NCBI RefSeq assembly: GCF_042654985.1
Contig: NZ_JBHSMT010000029.1
Location: 248,001-312,000 of the forward strand
Direction of reading: 5' to 3'
DNA from: Paraherbaspirillum soli
GTDB taxonomy: Bacteria; Pseudomonadota; Gammaproteobacteria; Burkholderiales; Burkholderiaceae_D
DNA length: 64,000 nucleotides
Positions within the stretch are counted from its first letter, which is position 1. Each line of letters begins with the position of its first letter. Below are positions 7,662 to 16,121 of this stretch, piece by piece. Position numbers and translations under genes: made by a program. The notes beneath the pieces are model-generated. The model saw nothing but the letters and a program-made list of their open reading frames with translations, ran no database searches and was not told where the DNA came from.

Positions 7662-7925
7662 TTACCAAAGCCCTTCTTTGAGATAGCGCTCATAAGATAC
7701 AAATACTTGCTCGATCTTACCCATGGTAGGGAAAAACGCATATTCAACCACCACAAAAACAACCTTTAATAAGATGCTTAGCGTCTCCCAAAATATCATC
7801 ATCATAATTAAAATCGATAACCAAATAAGCAAGAACGCAAGTAGCTTGAGACGATATCGCAAATACTGCTGCCGAGACATCTTTGGTGGTGTTGGCCAAA
7901 TCTTAGGGAAAATATTTATCATCAT
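7662..7925 (-). CDS. Small membrane protein, putative immunity partner of the Rhs toxin
   Basis: 87 residues with a strongly hydrophobic segment (about residues 27-60, likely two membrane passes) and a basic N-terminal stretch. The ribosome site AAGGATGA precedes ATG 7925. It begins 9 nt after the Rhs protein ends and is low in GC, as expected for the cognate immunity gene of a variable Rhs tip. A membrane immunity protein fits a tip that is itself hydrophobic. Confidence 0.6.
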   Translation of the reverse strand: MMINIFPKIWPTPPKMSRQQYLRYRLKLLAFLLIWLSILIMMMIFWETLSILLKVVFVVVEYAFFPTMGKIEQVFVSYERYLKEGLW

Positions 7926-7934
7926 TGTTCATCC

Positions 7935-10268
7935 TTATCTTGGCCTAATTACATATGGGCTAATCATTGAGCCGACCATTACGCCGCTGGCTAAGGCACC
8001 CTGCATTAGAATGCCTGCGGCAACGTCAGTGAGACCAGCCGCTAGATAAGCGTTAGCTGCCAGATTCGAACCAGCATATGCCGCTGCTTGCTTCCATGTT
8101 ATCCCGCCGATAAGAGGCGCAACTGCGTCGCCAGTTGCCCAGCTTAGGGGATCGAGACCAGGAATGTTCGTCCATCCTGGCGTCAAGGTGTCCATTGTTC
8201 GTTTGTAATTATCCATAACACGATCCCAATAACCCGGCCCATCTGACGCAGAGCATGCATGAGAATCAGCAGGAGCTTTGGGAGGCATGAACTTAGGGCG
8301 AGGTGCGGTCTGTAAACCTAGCGGATCAGAAAACGAGATCGGGTTACCAGCCACATAGCTGTAGGTATTGATTCCGCCATCCAATCCAATCGGATCAGAC
8401 TGTACATACCGCCCCAGTTGCGGATCATAGTCTCGATGATAGTTGTAAAAATTATTGCTCTCTTTGTCATACAACTGCCCTGGGAAGCGCTGGTTGTAGG
8501 TAAAGCTGCCCAAGCCACTCGGATTTTCATCCGGCGGCAGCATGCCGAACGGATCGGCATTGTCCCAGCGCCACACCATCTGATTGTCGGTTGCCTGCGT
8601 AATCACCCGTGGCGTATTGATATGGTCGGCGTAGACGTAATACACATTGGTCGCCGTGGTCTGATTGGCACCGGTGCCGGTCACGCTTTGTTTCAGCACC
8701 ACCACCGGCAAATCGCCCAGATACACCGTCTCTTCAATCACTTGGCCATTAGCGTCGTATTCGCCGATCAGATGCCCAGTTTCGTCATACACATAGCTGT
8801 TGCTGCCGGTGGCAACGATCGTCGTCGGGCCTTGCTTTTGCACCCGCTGGTCGCGGCCGTTATGGCCGTAGGTGACGGTATTGCCGGCGTTGGTTGCGCT
8901 GACCATCCGGCCACGGTCGCTGTAGGTGTAGCTGATGCTGCCGTCGCTGAGCAGGTTGCCGGCGGCATCAAAGCTGTTGCTCTTGGCCGGGGCCGGTCCG
9001 GTGGTTGCGCTGAGCCGATTGCTGGCAGCAGCAATCGTATTGGCAGAAGTGCTGCCGCCGAATGTGGCCTGGGTACGGTTGCCGCTGGCGTCGTACTGGA
9101 AGCTCTGATTGTTGGCGCCGCTGCTGCCGGTCGCGCTGGTCAGATGATCCAGATTGTCGTAGCCGTAGCCCTGGTTGTAATTGGCCGGGGCGTTGCTGCC
9201 GGTGCCGCTGCCGATGTGGCCGCTGCTGACGATCCGGCCGGCGGCATCGTAGCTGACGCTGCGGTTGGTGCCGTTGTTCAGCATATCGCCCAACGGATAA
9301 CTGACTACGCGGCCGTCGAGGTCAATGCCACGGGCGTAAGTGCTGCTACTGAGCGCATTGCTGTTGCCCCAGGTCCAGGCATTGACCGCGCCGAACGCTT
9401 GATAGCCGATGCCGGTCAATAGCGGAATGCTGCTGCCGGCATTGGTGCCGCCGCCGCTGGCATTGGCCGGGTTCAAGCTCAGGCTGGTGATGCGGCCGGC
9501 GGCATCATAACTGTAATTGATCCGGTTACCGCTCGGGTAAGTCATGCTGGTGAGCTTGCCGACGGTGTTGCCGTTGCTGCCGTAGGTATAGCTGGTGGTG
9601 CTGACTGTGCCGTTGACCGTTTGCACTTTGGACAGCAGCCGGCCGAAGCCGTCATACGCATAAGTCGTTTGGCCCGAGCCATCGATCATCCGCGTCAAGT
9701 GGCCGATCGCATTTGGCGCCCCGCTCGCTCCGCCGTCGTATTCGAACTGGGTCGCGACACCGCTGGCGTAGTCGATCCGGGTCAGCCGATTCAGCGCGTC
9801 GTAGCTATAAGTGGTGGTCTTACCGCGGGCATCGGTGCGGGTCTTCAGATTGCCGGAGACGTCATAGGTCTTGCTGGTGCTGCCGGTATCGGGACTGGTC
9901 AGCGCAGTCTGGTTGCCGAGGCCGTCGGTGCTGTAGCTGGTGACCAGATTGCGCGGGTCGGTGACTGTGCTCAGTTGGTCCAGTCCGTCATAGCTATAGC
10001 CGATGGTTGGGCTGCTGCCGCCGACAGCTGGGGCCGGTTGCGTTTGCTGGATCAGACGGCCCAGGTTGTCGTAACTTTGCGTCGTCACATGACCTAACGG
10101 ATCGGTAATCTTGGTTCGATTGCCCATCGCGTCGTATTCATAACTGGTGGTCGTGTTTTGCGCCGTTTGCGCGGCGGCTGTCATGTCATTCAGACAGGCC
10201 AACGCGAACAGCACGGCACTAACGATGGTCTTGATCCGATGTTGATTCAAAGTGAAACGCCCTCTCAT
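7935..10268 (-). CDS. Rhs-core YD-repeat toxin protein with hydrophobic C-terminal tip
   Basis: 777 residues: an N-terminal export signal (about 1-34, hydrophobic core TIVSAVLFALACL), many YD repeats (YDAMGNRTKITDPLG type) forming the shell, the Rhs core ending in SFSDPLGL (~residue 652), then a ~125-residue variable tip. The tip has Trp/Pro-rich and Ala/Gly-rich hydrophobic stretches and no nuclease or protease motif I recognise; a membrane-acting toxin is inferred. The start codon overlaps the upstream YD gene's stop (ATGA), so translation is probably coupled. There is no PAAR or VgrG domain. Confidence 0.85.
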   Translation of the reverse strand: MRGRFTLNQHRIKTIVSAVLFALACLNDMTAAAQTAQNTTTSYEYDAMGNRTKITDPLGHVTTQSYDNLGRLIQQTQPAPAVGGSSPTIGYSYDGLDQLSTVTDPRNLVTSYSTDGLGNQTALTSPDTGSTSKTYDVSGNLKTRTDARGKTTTYSYDALNRLTRIDYASGVATQFEYDGGASGAPNAIGHLTRMIDGSGQTTYAYDGFGRLLSKVQTVNGTVSTTSYTYGSNGNTVGKLTSMTYPSGNRINYSYDAAGRITSLSLNPANASGGGTNAGSSIPLLTGIGYQAFGAVNAWTWGNSNALSSSTYARGIDLDGRVVSYPLGDMLNNGTNRSVSYDAAGRIVSSGHIGSGTGSNAPANYNQGYGYDNLDHLTSATGSSGANNQSFQYDASGNRTQATFGGSTSANTIAAASNRLSATTGPAPAKSNSFDAAGNLLSDGSISYTYSDRGRMVSATNAGNTVTYGHNGRDQRVQKQGPTTIVATGSNSYVYDETGHLIGEYDANGQVIEETVYLGDLPVVVLKQSVTGTGANQTTATNVYYVYADHINTPRVITQATDNQMVWRWDNADPFGMLPPDENPSGLGSFTYNQRFPGQLYDKESNNFYNYHRDYDPQLGRYVQSDPIGLDGGINTYSYVAGNPISFSDPLGLQTAPRPKFMPPKAPADSHACSASDGPGYWDRVMDNYKRTMDTLTPGWTNIPGLDPLSWATGDAVAPLIGGITWKQAAAYAGSNLAANAYLAAGLTDVAAGILMQGALASGVMVGSMISPYVIRPR

Positions 10269-12484
10269 TGCGCTGCTCCGGTAATTTGTTGTAAGCGATT
10301 TAATGCGTCATAGACGCGACTGCTTTGACGCGCCAGGCTTCCGCTCGGATCTTTGACTTGCTCGCTGATCCGGTTGCCCATGTTGTCCAAGGTATAGACG
10401 ATGCTGTTGCCGAGACTGTCGGCGATCTTGGTCAAGCGATGCGCCGGGTCGTAGCTGTAGCTGACGGTCGACGCATTCGGCAGCGTGACCTGGGTCAACT
10501 GGCCGACGCCGTCGTAGCTGTAGCTGGTGGTTTCAACCGTGCTACCCGCGGTGACGGTTTTGCCGGTCAGCCAGCCGCGCGGACTGTACGTCAATTGCGT
10601 GGTGACGCCGTTCGCATCGGCAATCAGACCGACGCGGCCGTTGGCGTCGTAGTTCGACAAGCTCGTCACTTGGCCGACGGCGTTGGTGATCGTGCTCAGA
10701 TTGCCGTTGCTGTCGTAGGCATAGGTCGTCTTGTCGGCGACATCGGTGCGCGGGCCGGTGGCGGTCAGTAGCTGACCGAGGTTGTTGTACGTGTAGCTCC
10801 AGGTCCGAGCGCTGCCAGTCACGCTTGGCGCCAAGCCTTGCGCGCCAGTCGCATCACTGGTCGCTTGCTCGGTCTTGCTCAGCAAATTGCCGGATGCATC
10901 GTAGCTGTAACTGGTCACCCGCTTCGGTTCGGCGATTCTGACCGGCAAGCTGAAAGTCGAGTGCCATTGGGTGCTGATGGTGCGCGCTTGCGGCGTGCCG
11001 GACGCTTCGACCCGGCTGGTTTCCAGATTGCGCGTCAGGTCGTAGCTGAAGGTCGTGACGGCGCCGTTGAAATCGGCGCGGCTGGCGACGTTGCCGTTGG
11101 CGTCATAGGTGACGTTGCTGGCCGCAGCGCCGCAACCGGCACCACCGGGCTGGGATACGCCGGTGCTTTTGACGGCACCGAGGATGGTCTGGAAATTGTA
11201 GGTGCGCGAAGTACCCAATGGGTCGATCACCGTCGTGCTGTTGGCGGTATAGCTCAGGCTAGCCTTGTCGGCGCCGACGGCATGCTCGGTCGAAATCGCT
11301 TTGCCGCTTGCATCGTAATGATAGGTCGCATCGCGTGAACCAGTCTCGTCGATGATGCCGGNNNNNNNNNNTGGCTCGTTGTAGAGGTAGGTGCGGGTGG
11401 CGCCGCCCGGATATGTGACCGTGACAAGTTGACCCTGTGCGTCGTAGCCATATTGGTAGAGGCTACCGCTCGGATCGGTCAGCGTGACGATTCGGTTTTT
11501 AGCGTCATAGGCGAAGCCCAGACGATGACCGAAGTTATCCGTCACCGTCGCCAAACGTCCCTGGCTGTCGTAAGCCAAGGTTTGCGTCAGGCCGGAACGG
11601 GCAACAATTTTCAGCAGCTTGCCATTGGCATCGTAGGTCTCGACTTCGTCGCCTTGCGGTGAAACATACTGGTAGCCGCTGGTTTTACCGTCGCTGCCGG
11701 TGAGCGTGGACAATTTGCCGGTAATGTCGGCGGTGGCTGTGAATGTGCCGCTGCTGCCATCGAAATAAAGGATCTTGCCGTCGGGGCGATAGAGCAGCAC
11801 ATAGTTGGAGCCGTTGCTCAAATACAGCCCAATCGAACGGTCATAAGTGCCGCTCCAGTTGGCGCCGAGCGCGCCGTTCTGGATTTGCAAACCGGCGTTG
11901 TAGGTGCGCTGGAATCTCAATGTAGACGAGCCAGCGCCGACGTAATCCGCTTCGATCCGGTACATATTGCCGGTGGCGGGATTGATCGGGTCGCCAATCT
12001 TAGGACAATGGTCGCCGTTGGTCTTCGGGTCGATCGTCCAGTTTCCCCAACAGGCATTGGGGGCTATCCAGCCATCCCAATTAAATCCACTTGGACATGT
12101 GGCCATCTGATTCACTACAGTTACGAAGGTGATTTCGCCTGTGGCCCTCACTTTAAAACCGCACCACGTACGTGGATACATGTATTCCGTCTGACCCGTG
12201 GCTGTCTTGCGAGAGTCATATCCACTCAATGCTGACGTCTGGACGAAATCAGCCCAAGGAGGTCCAGCACCATAAGTACTAGCAAATTCCGCGGACGAAC
12301 ATGCCTCTTCCGCAGAGGAATACGTATTATTTGTGAGGCCAGTTGCCTTCCAATAAATTTTTGCCGGCGGCACAGCAATTGTCCCCGCCTGCGCCGCCAT
12401 CGCATTGACGGCCAAAACCGCGCCGATAAAAAACCGGCACAAAAAGCGGCCGAGTGTAGGCCTGAGACTGCGATAGATACCCAT
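10265..12484 (-). CDS. Exported YD-repeat protein, N-terminal partner of the Rhs protein (contains assembly gap)
   Basis: About 740 residues (10 Ns inside). It starts at ATG 12484 with a signal peptide (to about AAQAG), then a Cys-rich N-terminal domain, a DUF6531-like segment (GDPINPATGNMYR), and YD repeats. It ends mid-array at ALNRLQQITGAAQ without an Rhs core. The start overlaps a preceding stop (TAATG) and the end overlaps the next start (ATGA). It looks like the first half of a full Rhs shell made as a separate chain. Confidence 0.8.
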   Translation of the reverse strand: MGIYRSLRPTLGRFLCRFFIGAVLAVNAMAAQAGTIAVPPAKIYWKATGLTNNTYSSAEEACSSAEFASTYGAGPPWADFVQTSALSGYDSRKTATGQTEYMYPRTWCGFKVRATGEITFVTVVNQMATCPSGFNWDGWIAPNACWGNWTIDPKTNGDHCPKIGDPINPATGNMYRIEADYVGAGSSTLRFQRTYNAGLQIQNGALGANWSGTYDRSIGLYLSNGSNYVLLYRPDGKILYFDGSSGTFTATADITGKLSTLTGSDGKTSGYQYVSPQGDEVETYDANGKLLKIVARSGLTQTLAYDSQGRLATVTDNFGHRLGFAYDAKNRIVTLTDPSGSLYQYGYDAQGQLVTVTYPGGATRTYLYNEPXXXXGIIDETGSRDATYHYDASGKAISTEHAVGADKASLSYTANSTTVIDPLGTSRTYNFQTILGAVKSTGVSQPGGAGCGAAASNVTYDANGNVASRADFNGAVTTFSYDLTRNLETSRVEASGTPQARTISTQWHSTFSLPVRIAEPKRVTSYSYDASGNLLSKTEQATSDATGAQGLAPSVTGSARTWSYTYNNLGQLLTATGPRTDVADKTTYAYDSNGNLSTITNAVGQVTSLSNYDANGRVGLIADANGVTTQLTYSPRGWLTGKTVTAGSTVETTSYSYDGVGQLTQVTLPNASTVSYSYDPAHRLTKIADSLGNSIVYTLDNMGNRISEQVKDPSGSLARQSSRVYDALNRLQQITGAAQ
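11362..11371. other. Assembly gap (10 N) inside YD-repeat gene
   Basis: Ten Ns within a YD repeat. The flanking reading frame stays open across them, but the true length is unknown. Confidence 0.95.
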
Positions 12485-12645
12485 TATTGTTGTGCTCCTG
12501 TTATTTGCTGTAAGCGATTCAACGCGTCGATCACGCGGCTGGTCTGGCGCCAAGGCACCGCTCGGATCTTTGACTTGTTCACTGAACCGGTTGCCCATGT
12601 TGTCGGGCGTGTAGGCGATGCTGTTACCCAGGCGGGCAACGACAG
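12484..12645 (-). pseudogene. Remnant 3' end of another YD-repeat gene
   Basis: Translates as NSIAYTPDNMGNRFSEQ and, after a frameshift near nt 12552, as VIDALNRLQQITGAQQ. This matches the last ~55 codons of the gene at 10265-12484. Its stop overlaps the next start in the same way as the intact junction. It shows that the operon once had at least one more YD-repeat unit upstream. Confidence 0.75.
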
Positions 12646-12839
12646 TTGGTTGTGTGATGGGCAGGACCGCAAGCGTGATGTTGCATATTCGTTCTTGCTT
12701 ATCCGGAAAATTCTTCCATTAGCCCGAATATCGACCGCCACGTAGGGGCGAAACTATATTTCGAATAAGAAATATTTGCAATAAGGGAAATACTTATATT
12801 GTGTCGCTGGGCAGCGTCGGAGCTTTTGGCGTTGGTTTC

Positions 12840-13175
12840 GGCTTTCCGAGCGTCGGTGTTGATTCTTTGAGTATCGATGTCGACTCTCCGAGCATCGGTG
12901 TCGACTCTCCGAGCATCGGCGTCGACTCTCCGAGCATCGGTGTCGACTCTCCAAGCATCGCTGTCGATTCTCCGAGCATCGCTGTCGACTCTCAGAGCAT
13001 CGCTGTCGACTCTCAGAGCGTCGCTGTCGACTCTCAGAGCGTCGCTGTCGATTCTCCGAGCATCGGTGTTGACTCTCAAAGCATCGGTGTCGACTCTCCG
13101 AGCATCGGTGTTGACTCTCAAAGCATCGGTGTCGACTCTCTGAAAGTCGATGTCGGTTCTCAGAGAATCCTTGCA
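12840..13175. repeat. 21-bp minisatellite, about 16 units
   Basis: Unit close to GACTCTCCGAGCATCGGTGTC, repeated about 16 times with few changes and no indels; the period stays exactly 21. Because 21 is a multiple of 3, several frames stay open on both strands. The minus-strand frame 12699-13211 reads RVDTDAR-type heptads with a 3-4 hydrophobic spacing that could form a coiled coil; a plus-strand frame reads SIGVDSP heptads. Which, if any, is translated is not decided. It is not CRISPR: there are no distinct spacers. Confidence 0.9.
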
Positions 13176-13230
13176 ATGAGGATGCCGGGCGATCGAGTCG
13201 CCCAAGGGCACCTCCCCCTCAGGCTCTCAC

Positions 13231-13265
13231 AGAACCGGACGTGAACCTCTCGATTCATCCGGCTC
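13231..13265 (-). ncRNA. Group II intron domain V
   Basis: On the minus strand GAGCCGGATG... pairs with ...CACGTCCGGTTC, the catalytic domain V hairpin typical of bacterial group II introns, about 8 nt after the maturase stop codon. Confidence 0.85.
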
Positions 13266-13272
13266 TTGTCGC

Positions 13273-14514
13273 TCAGCCTCGACTCGGCAGCCACGTCGGG
13301 AACAGTCCCGGCTGACGGGCACGCAGCCCATTCAACCATTGCCATCCCTGCACGTACTTATCCCGTAGTCGTTTGTATTTCCGCATCGCCCACCGCACCA
13401 GATATTGATCGACGGTTCCCAGTGCATTAATGAGCAAGGCCCGGTTGAAGTGTCCGTAGTACTGCACCCATCCTGTCAGAATCGGGCGTATTTGTTTGAC
13501 TACGTCCTCCAGACTCAGTGTCGTCTTGAGATGCAGCCGCCAACTTCGAATCATCTGCCGCATGGTTTTACACGCTTTCGGACTGACGGCCGGTGTGAAG
13601 CGGGCAAATACGGTTCCCCGTTGACTGTTCCGCACCCAGCGGGGCCGGAACTCGTAGCCGAGGAACACGAATTTGGTAACCGGATACCGGCCCCGTCGCG
13701 CTTCGTCCTTGCAGTACACGATCTTGGTCTTGTCCGGATGCAGTTCCAACTTGCACTCGGCCAGCCGTTTCTGCACCGCCCGCAGCAGCATATCGGCTTG
13801 CGCCTTGCTGAAACAGTGACAGATGACATCATCGGCATAACGCTCGAACGGCAGGTCTGGGAAACGCTTATCCATCCACCGGTCAAACGCATAATGCAGA
13901 AACAGGTTGGCCAGCAACTGGCTGATGACGCCGCCTTGCGGCGTGCCTTTGCCCGCGTTGACCACCAGCGTGCCATCCGGCATCTGCACCGGGGCTGTCA
14001 GCCATCTTTCGATGTACAACAACACCCAGCGGCAGTCGGTGTGCTTGCGTACCGCTTTCATCAATAGCGCATGGTCGAGGTTGTCGAAGAACCCTTTGAT
14101 GTCCAAGTCCACCACCCAATCCATATACCGGCATCGCTGCCGGGCACTGCCGACGGCTTGATGCGCCGAGCGGTGGGGGCGATAGCCGTAGGAGTCGCGA
14201 TGAAATACCGCTTCCAGCTGTGGCTCCAACATGTTCTTGACCACCGTTTGCGCAATCCGATCGACGACCGTCGGGATGCCCAACGGCCGCAGCTTGCCAT
14301 CGCTCTTCGGGATCTCCACCCGACGCACCGGACACGGCAGGTAACTGCCCGACGACAGCCGATTCCACAGCCGGTACAGGTTCTTCTTCAGATCCCGTTC
14401 GAACTGTGCGATCGTCTCGCCGTCCACGCCTGCCGCGCCGCGATTGACTTTGACTTGCTTGTACGCTTGCCAGACTTCCTGTTTAGAAATAACAAATGGC
14501 TTTGCCTGTTCCAT
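13273..14514 (-). CDS. ltrA: Group II intron reverse transcriptase/maturase
   Basis: Splices the intron RNA and primes its reverse transcription during retrohoming. 413 residues from ATG 14514 (an ATG three codons earlier, at 14523, touches the AAAAGG site and is less well spaced). Seen: RT block PLGIPTVVDRIAQ, GTPQGGVISQLLANL, the catalytic FERYADDV, and a C-terminal maturase region (TGWVQYYGHFNR). No HNH endonuclease domain is evident. The gene is complete, so the intron may be active. Confidence 0.93.
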   Translation of the reverse strand: MEQAKPFVISKQEVWQAYKQVKVNRGAAGVDGETIAQFERDLKKNLYRLWNRLSSGSYLPCPVRRVEIPKSDGKLRPLGIPTVVDRIAQTVVKNMLEPQLEAVFHRDSYGYRPHRSAHQAVGSARQRCRYMDWVVDLDIKGFFDNLDHALLMKAVRKHTDCRWVLLYIERWLTAPVQMPDGTLVVNAGKGTPQGGVISQLLANLFLHYAFDRWMDKRFPDLPFERYADDVICHCFSKAQADMLLRAVQKRLAECKLELHPDKTKIVYCKDEARRGRYPVTKFVFLGYEFRPRWVRNSQRGTVFARFTPAVSPKACKTMRQMIRSWRLHLKTTLSLEDVVKQIRPILTGWVQYYGHFNRALLINALGTVDQYLVRWAMRKYKRLRDKYVQGWQWLNGLRARQPGLFPTWLPSRG

Positions 14515-15083
14515 GCGAATCATCCTTTTATAAGTTGTCCGCCTGAAGCAGGCCGAACGACAGTGCCCCTTTGGTCCAGCGCCATTACAGCGCCTTCATT
14601 CCTACTACGAGCACTTCTGCCCCTGTGCGCCGCGTCGGTACTCTGTTCCTCGTGGGGGCTGCCCACTTGGAAGTCTCCCTTGGCATCGGCACGACAGGTT
14701 CTCAAGTTCCTTATCGAAGCCTGAATCGAATTCACGCCATCTCTACGCCGGCCGCCGCTCAAGCAGTAATCAGGTTGCCCTTGAGCTTGTCCCGTGCCTA
14801 CCCGCAGTACACGGTTTCGACGACATCTCTATACCATTACGACGCTTCATCAATGGTTCACTTGCGTTCGTCTCTTCGATTCTTACCTGATGCAGTTATC
14901 TGCACCTTTTAGCCTCAACGCTCACCACCAGGGCTCTTTACCCTCGCAGCTTGAGGTGGTTTGTGACCTGCGCCTGCACGCCGATCACGAGGGGCCAACC
15001 CTCATCTTCGATAAAGCATCGCAGCGGCCGGTACTTTGGCTTTTGCGTTCTTGACACACACGGGCCTGGATGCGGCCGGCTTG

Positions 15084-15112
15084 TTGCCGTATTGTCAAAG
15101 AAGGTCTATAGT
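15084..15112 (+). promoter_or_regulatory. Sigma-70-type promoter of the 86-residue gene, copy A
   Basis: TTGCCG, 17 bp, TATAGT. The same pair with the same spacing (TTGCCA, 17 bp, TATAGT) lies before the paralog at 32610. The bases AAAGAAGGTC before the -10 box are also conserved. It starts just 24 bp beyond the group II intron. Confidence 0.75.
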
Positions 15113-15118
15113 CGCTCC

Positions 15119-15347
15119 CGTCCCTGAACAAAGAAGGGACCAGGTTTGACGACCTGCCTCCCAGCATGCATAGACCGCGTCATGTGGCCTATGCGTTCAC
15201 CTATCTCCGTCCTCTCCGGGCGGCGATAACGGGGAGCCTTCGGGCTGCCGGTGAGGTGGCTTAGTGCTGGGGCCGGTTCGTCAACCTTGTTATTTGCCGC
15301 CCTCCCGTTTTGGCAGCGCGGCTCGACTAACCTCACAAGGAGCCCGC
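15119..15347 (+). ncRNA. Structured 5' leader of the 86-residue gene, copy A
   Basis: About 229 nt between the promoter and the ATG. Shared with the leader at 32280-32511: a CGTCCCTGA...AAAG block near the 5' end, the AGCCTTCGGGCT hairpin, GGCGGC upstream paired with TTTGCCGCCCT downstream, and a long-range stem (GTGAGGT with ACCTCAC) that closes just before the ribosome site. Its function is unknown; I do not recognise it as a named riboswitch. Confidence 0.6.
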
Positions 15348-15608
15348 ATGACCTACGCAAAAAAACCCGACAACACTCTAATTTTTCCTCCCAACGATTA
15401 CCTCGATGAAGCAATCGAATCCGCACGTCTGGCCATGATCTGCCTGGATGAAATGCGCACCTTCTTGTGCGCGATGCGCGATCTGTCCAAAAACAACGAG
15501 GTGGTCTACGACCTCGGCAAAACCGCCATCGAGATGGCCGGCGATCGCCGCAATATGTTCGATGTGATGCGCGAGGAATGGGAGCTCAAAAAGACGAGCG
15601 AGAAGTAG
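15348..15608 (+). CDS. 86-residue protein, paralog A, unrecognised family
   Basis: Begins MTYAKKPDNTL with AAGGAG upstream. The body is amphipathic helix with the conserved stretches AMRDLSKNNEVVYDLG and RRNMFDVMREEWE, and no signal peptide or membrane segment. Nearly identical to paralog B (32610) and clearly related to paralog C (61380); all three are exactly 86 residues. Transcribed alone behind a long leader and followed immediately by REP and long repeat sequence. Role unknown; a small regulator or antitoxin-like protein is possible but unsupported. Confidence 0.75.
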   Translation: MTYAKKPDNTLIFPPNDYLDEAIESARLAMICLDEMRTFLCAMRDLSKNNEVVYDLGKTAIEMAGDRRNMFDVMREEWELKKTSEK

Positions 15609-15701
15609 GGCGGATGAGCGCAGCGTTATCCGCCGCCGGATGTGCCACAGGCATTTGACGCATCCAACACGGCGGAAGACGCTGCGCTTTTCCGCCCTAC
15701 G
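15605..15701. repeat. REP-like palindromic element
   Basis: Inverted GTAGGGCGGATGAGCGCAGC / GCTGCGCTTTTCCGCCCTAC ends around a short centre. Overlaps the stop codon of the 86-residue gene. The same type occurs at 21802, 32867, 38961 and (half) 41243. Confidence 0.85.
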
Positions 15702-15713
15702 CTGCCGTACACG

Positions 15714-16095
15714 GGCCACGGAGCGCCGAGGGGTTGCTTTTGACGTTGCCGTTGAATTCCGCATTGGGACGCTGCCAAATGGGGCAACTGGCAGCCGGGA
15801 ATTGTGGGAAGACATGTTTGAGCCGAAGGCGAGTTTGTCTTCACACCCGGCTGACAGTTGGCTCATTTGGGGACCTGACCAGCGGGAGGGCAGTGGCTTG
15901 CGGTCGCCTTTTGTTTGCTTACTTTATTTTGGCGAAGCAAAATAAAGTAAGTCGCCGTCAGGGCGAAAAGCTGAGATCGCCAAGACAACAACATCTAAAA
16001 ACAACCCTCAGCACTCCGTAGTCCGTTAAAAAGGGTCGGAGTAATTTTCGTCAAACAACCGACGAAAAAAAACTCTGACCCCATTTAACTACGTC
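15714..16095 (+). repeat. Long intergenic repeat, solo copy (forward)
   Basis: Shares blocks with 33459-33955 and 62200-62613 in the same orientation and with 32970-33310 and 61678-62040 inverted: CACGGAGCGCCGAGGGG, TTCCGCATTGGGACGCTGCC, CTTGCGGTCGCC, TTGGCGAAGCAA, and a terminal hairpin at 16033-16082 (AGGGTCGGAGT / ACTCTGACCC). Open frames across it are low-quality and differ between copies. It fills the 513-bp gap between the 86-residue gene and flgJ. Confidence 0.8.
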
Positions 16096-16121
16096 ATCGC
16101 TGACTCCAGCGAATCAGTACA

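Larger units (their letters stand above)
13192..15060 (-). mobile_element. Group II intron with maturase gene
   Basis: About 1.87 kb on the minus strand. The 3' end has a domain V hairpin (13231-13265) and finishes near CGACTCGAT at 13192. The 5' end is placed at a GTGTG motif near 15056-15060, uncertain by a few bases. About 540 nt of non-coding intron precede the maturase, with the conserved arrangement of this group. It lies between the minisatellite and the promoter of the 86-residue gene at 15348. Confidence 0.85.

Noticed and set aside
12840..13175. CRISPR array
   Set aside because: The units are contiguous 21-bp repeats with no unique spacers, and no cas gene is near.
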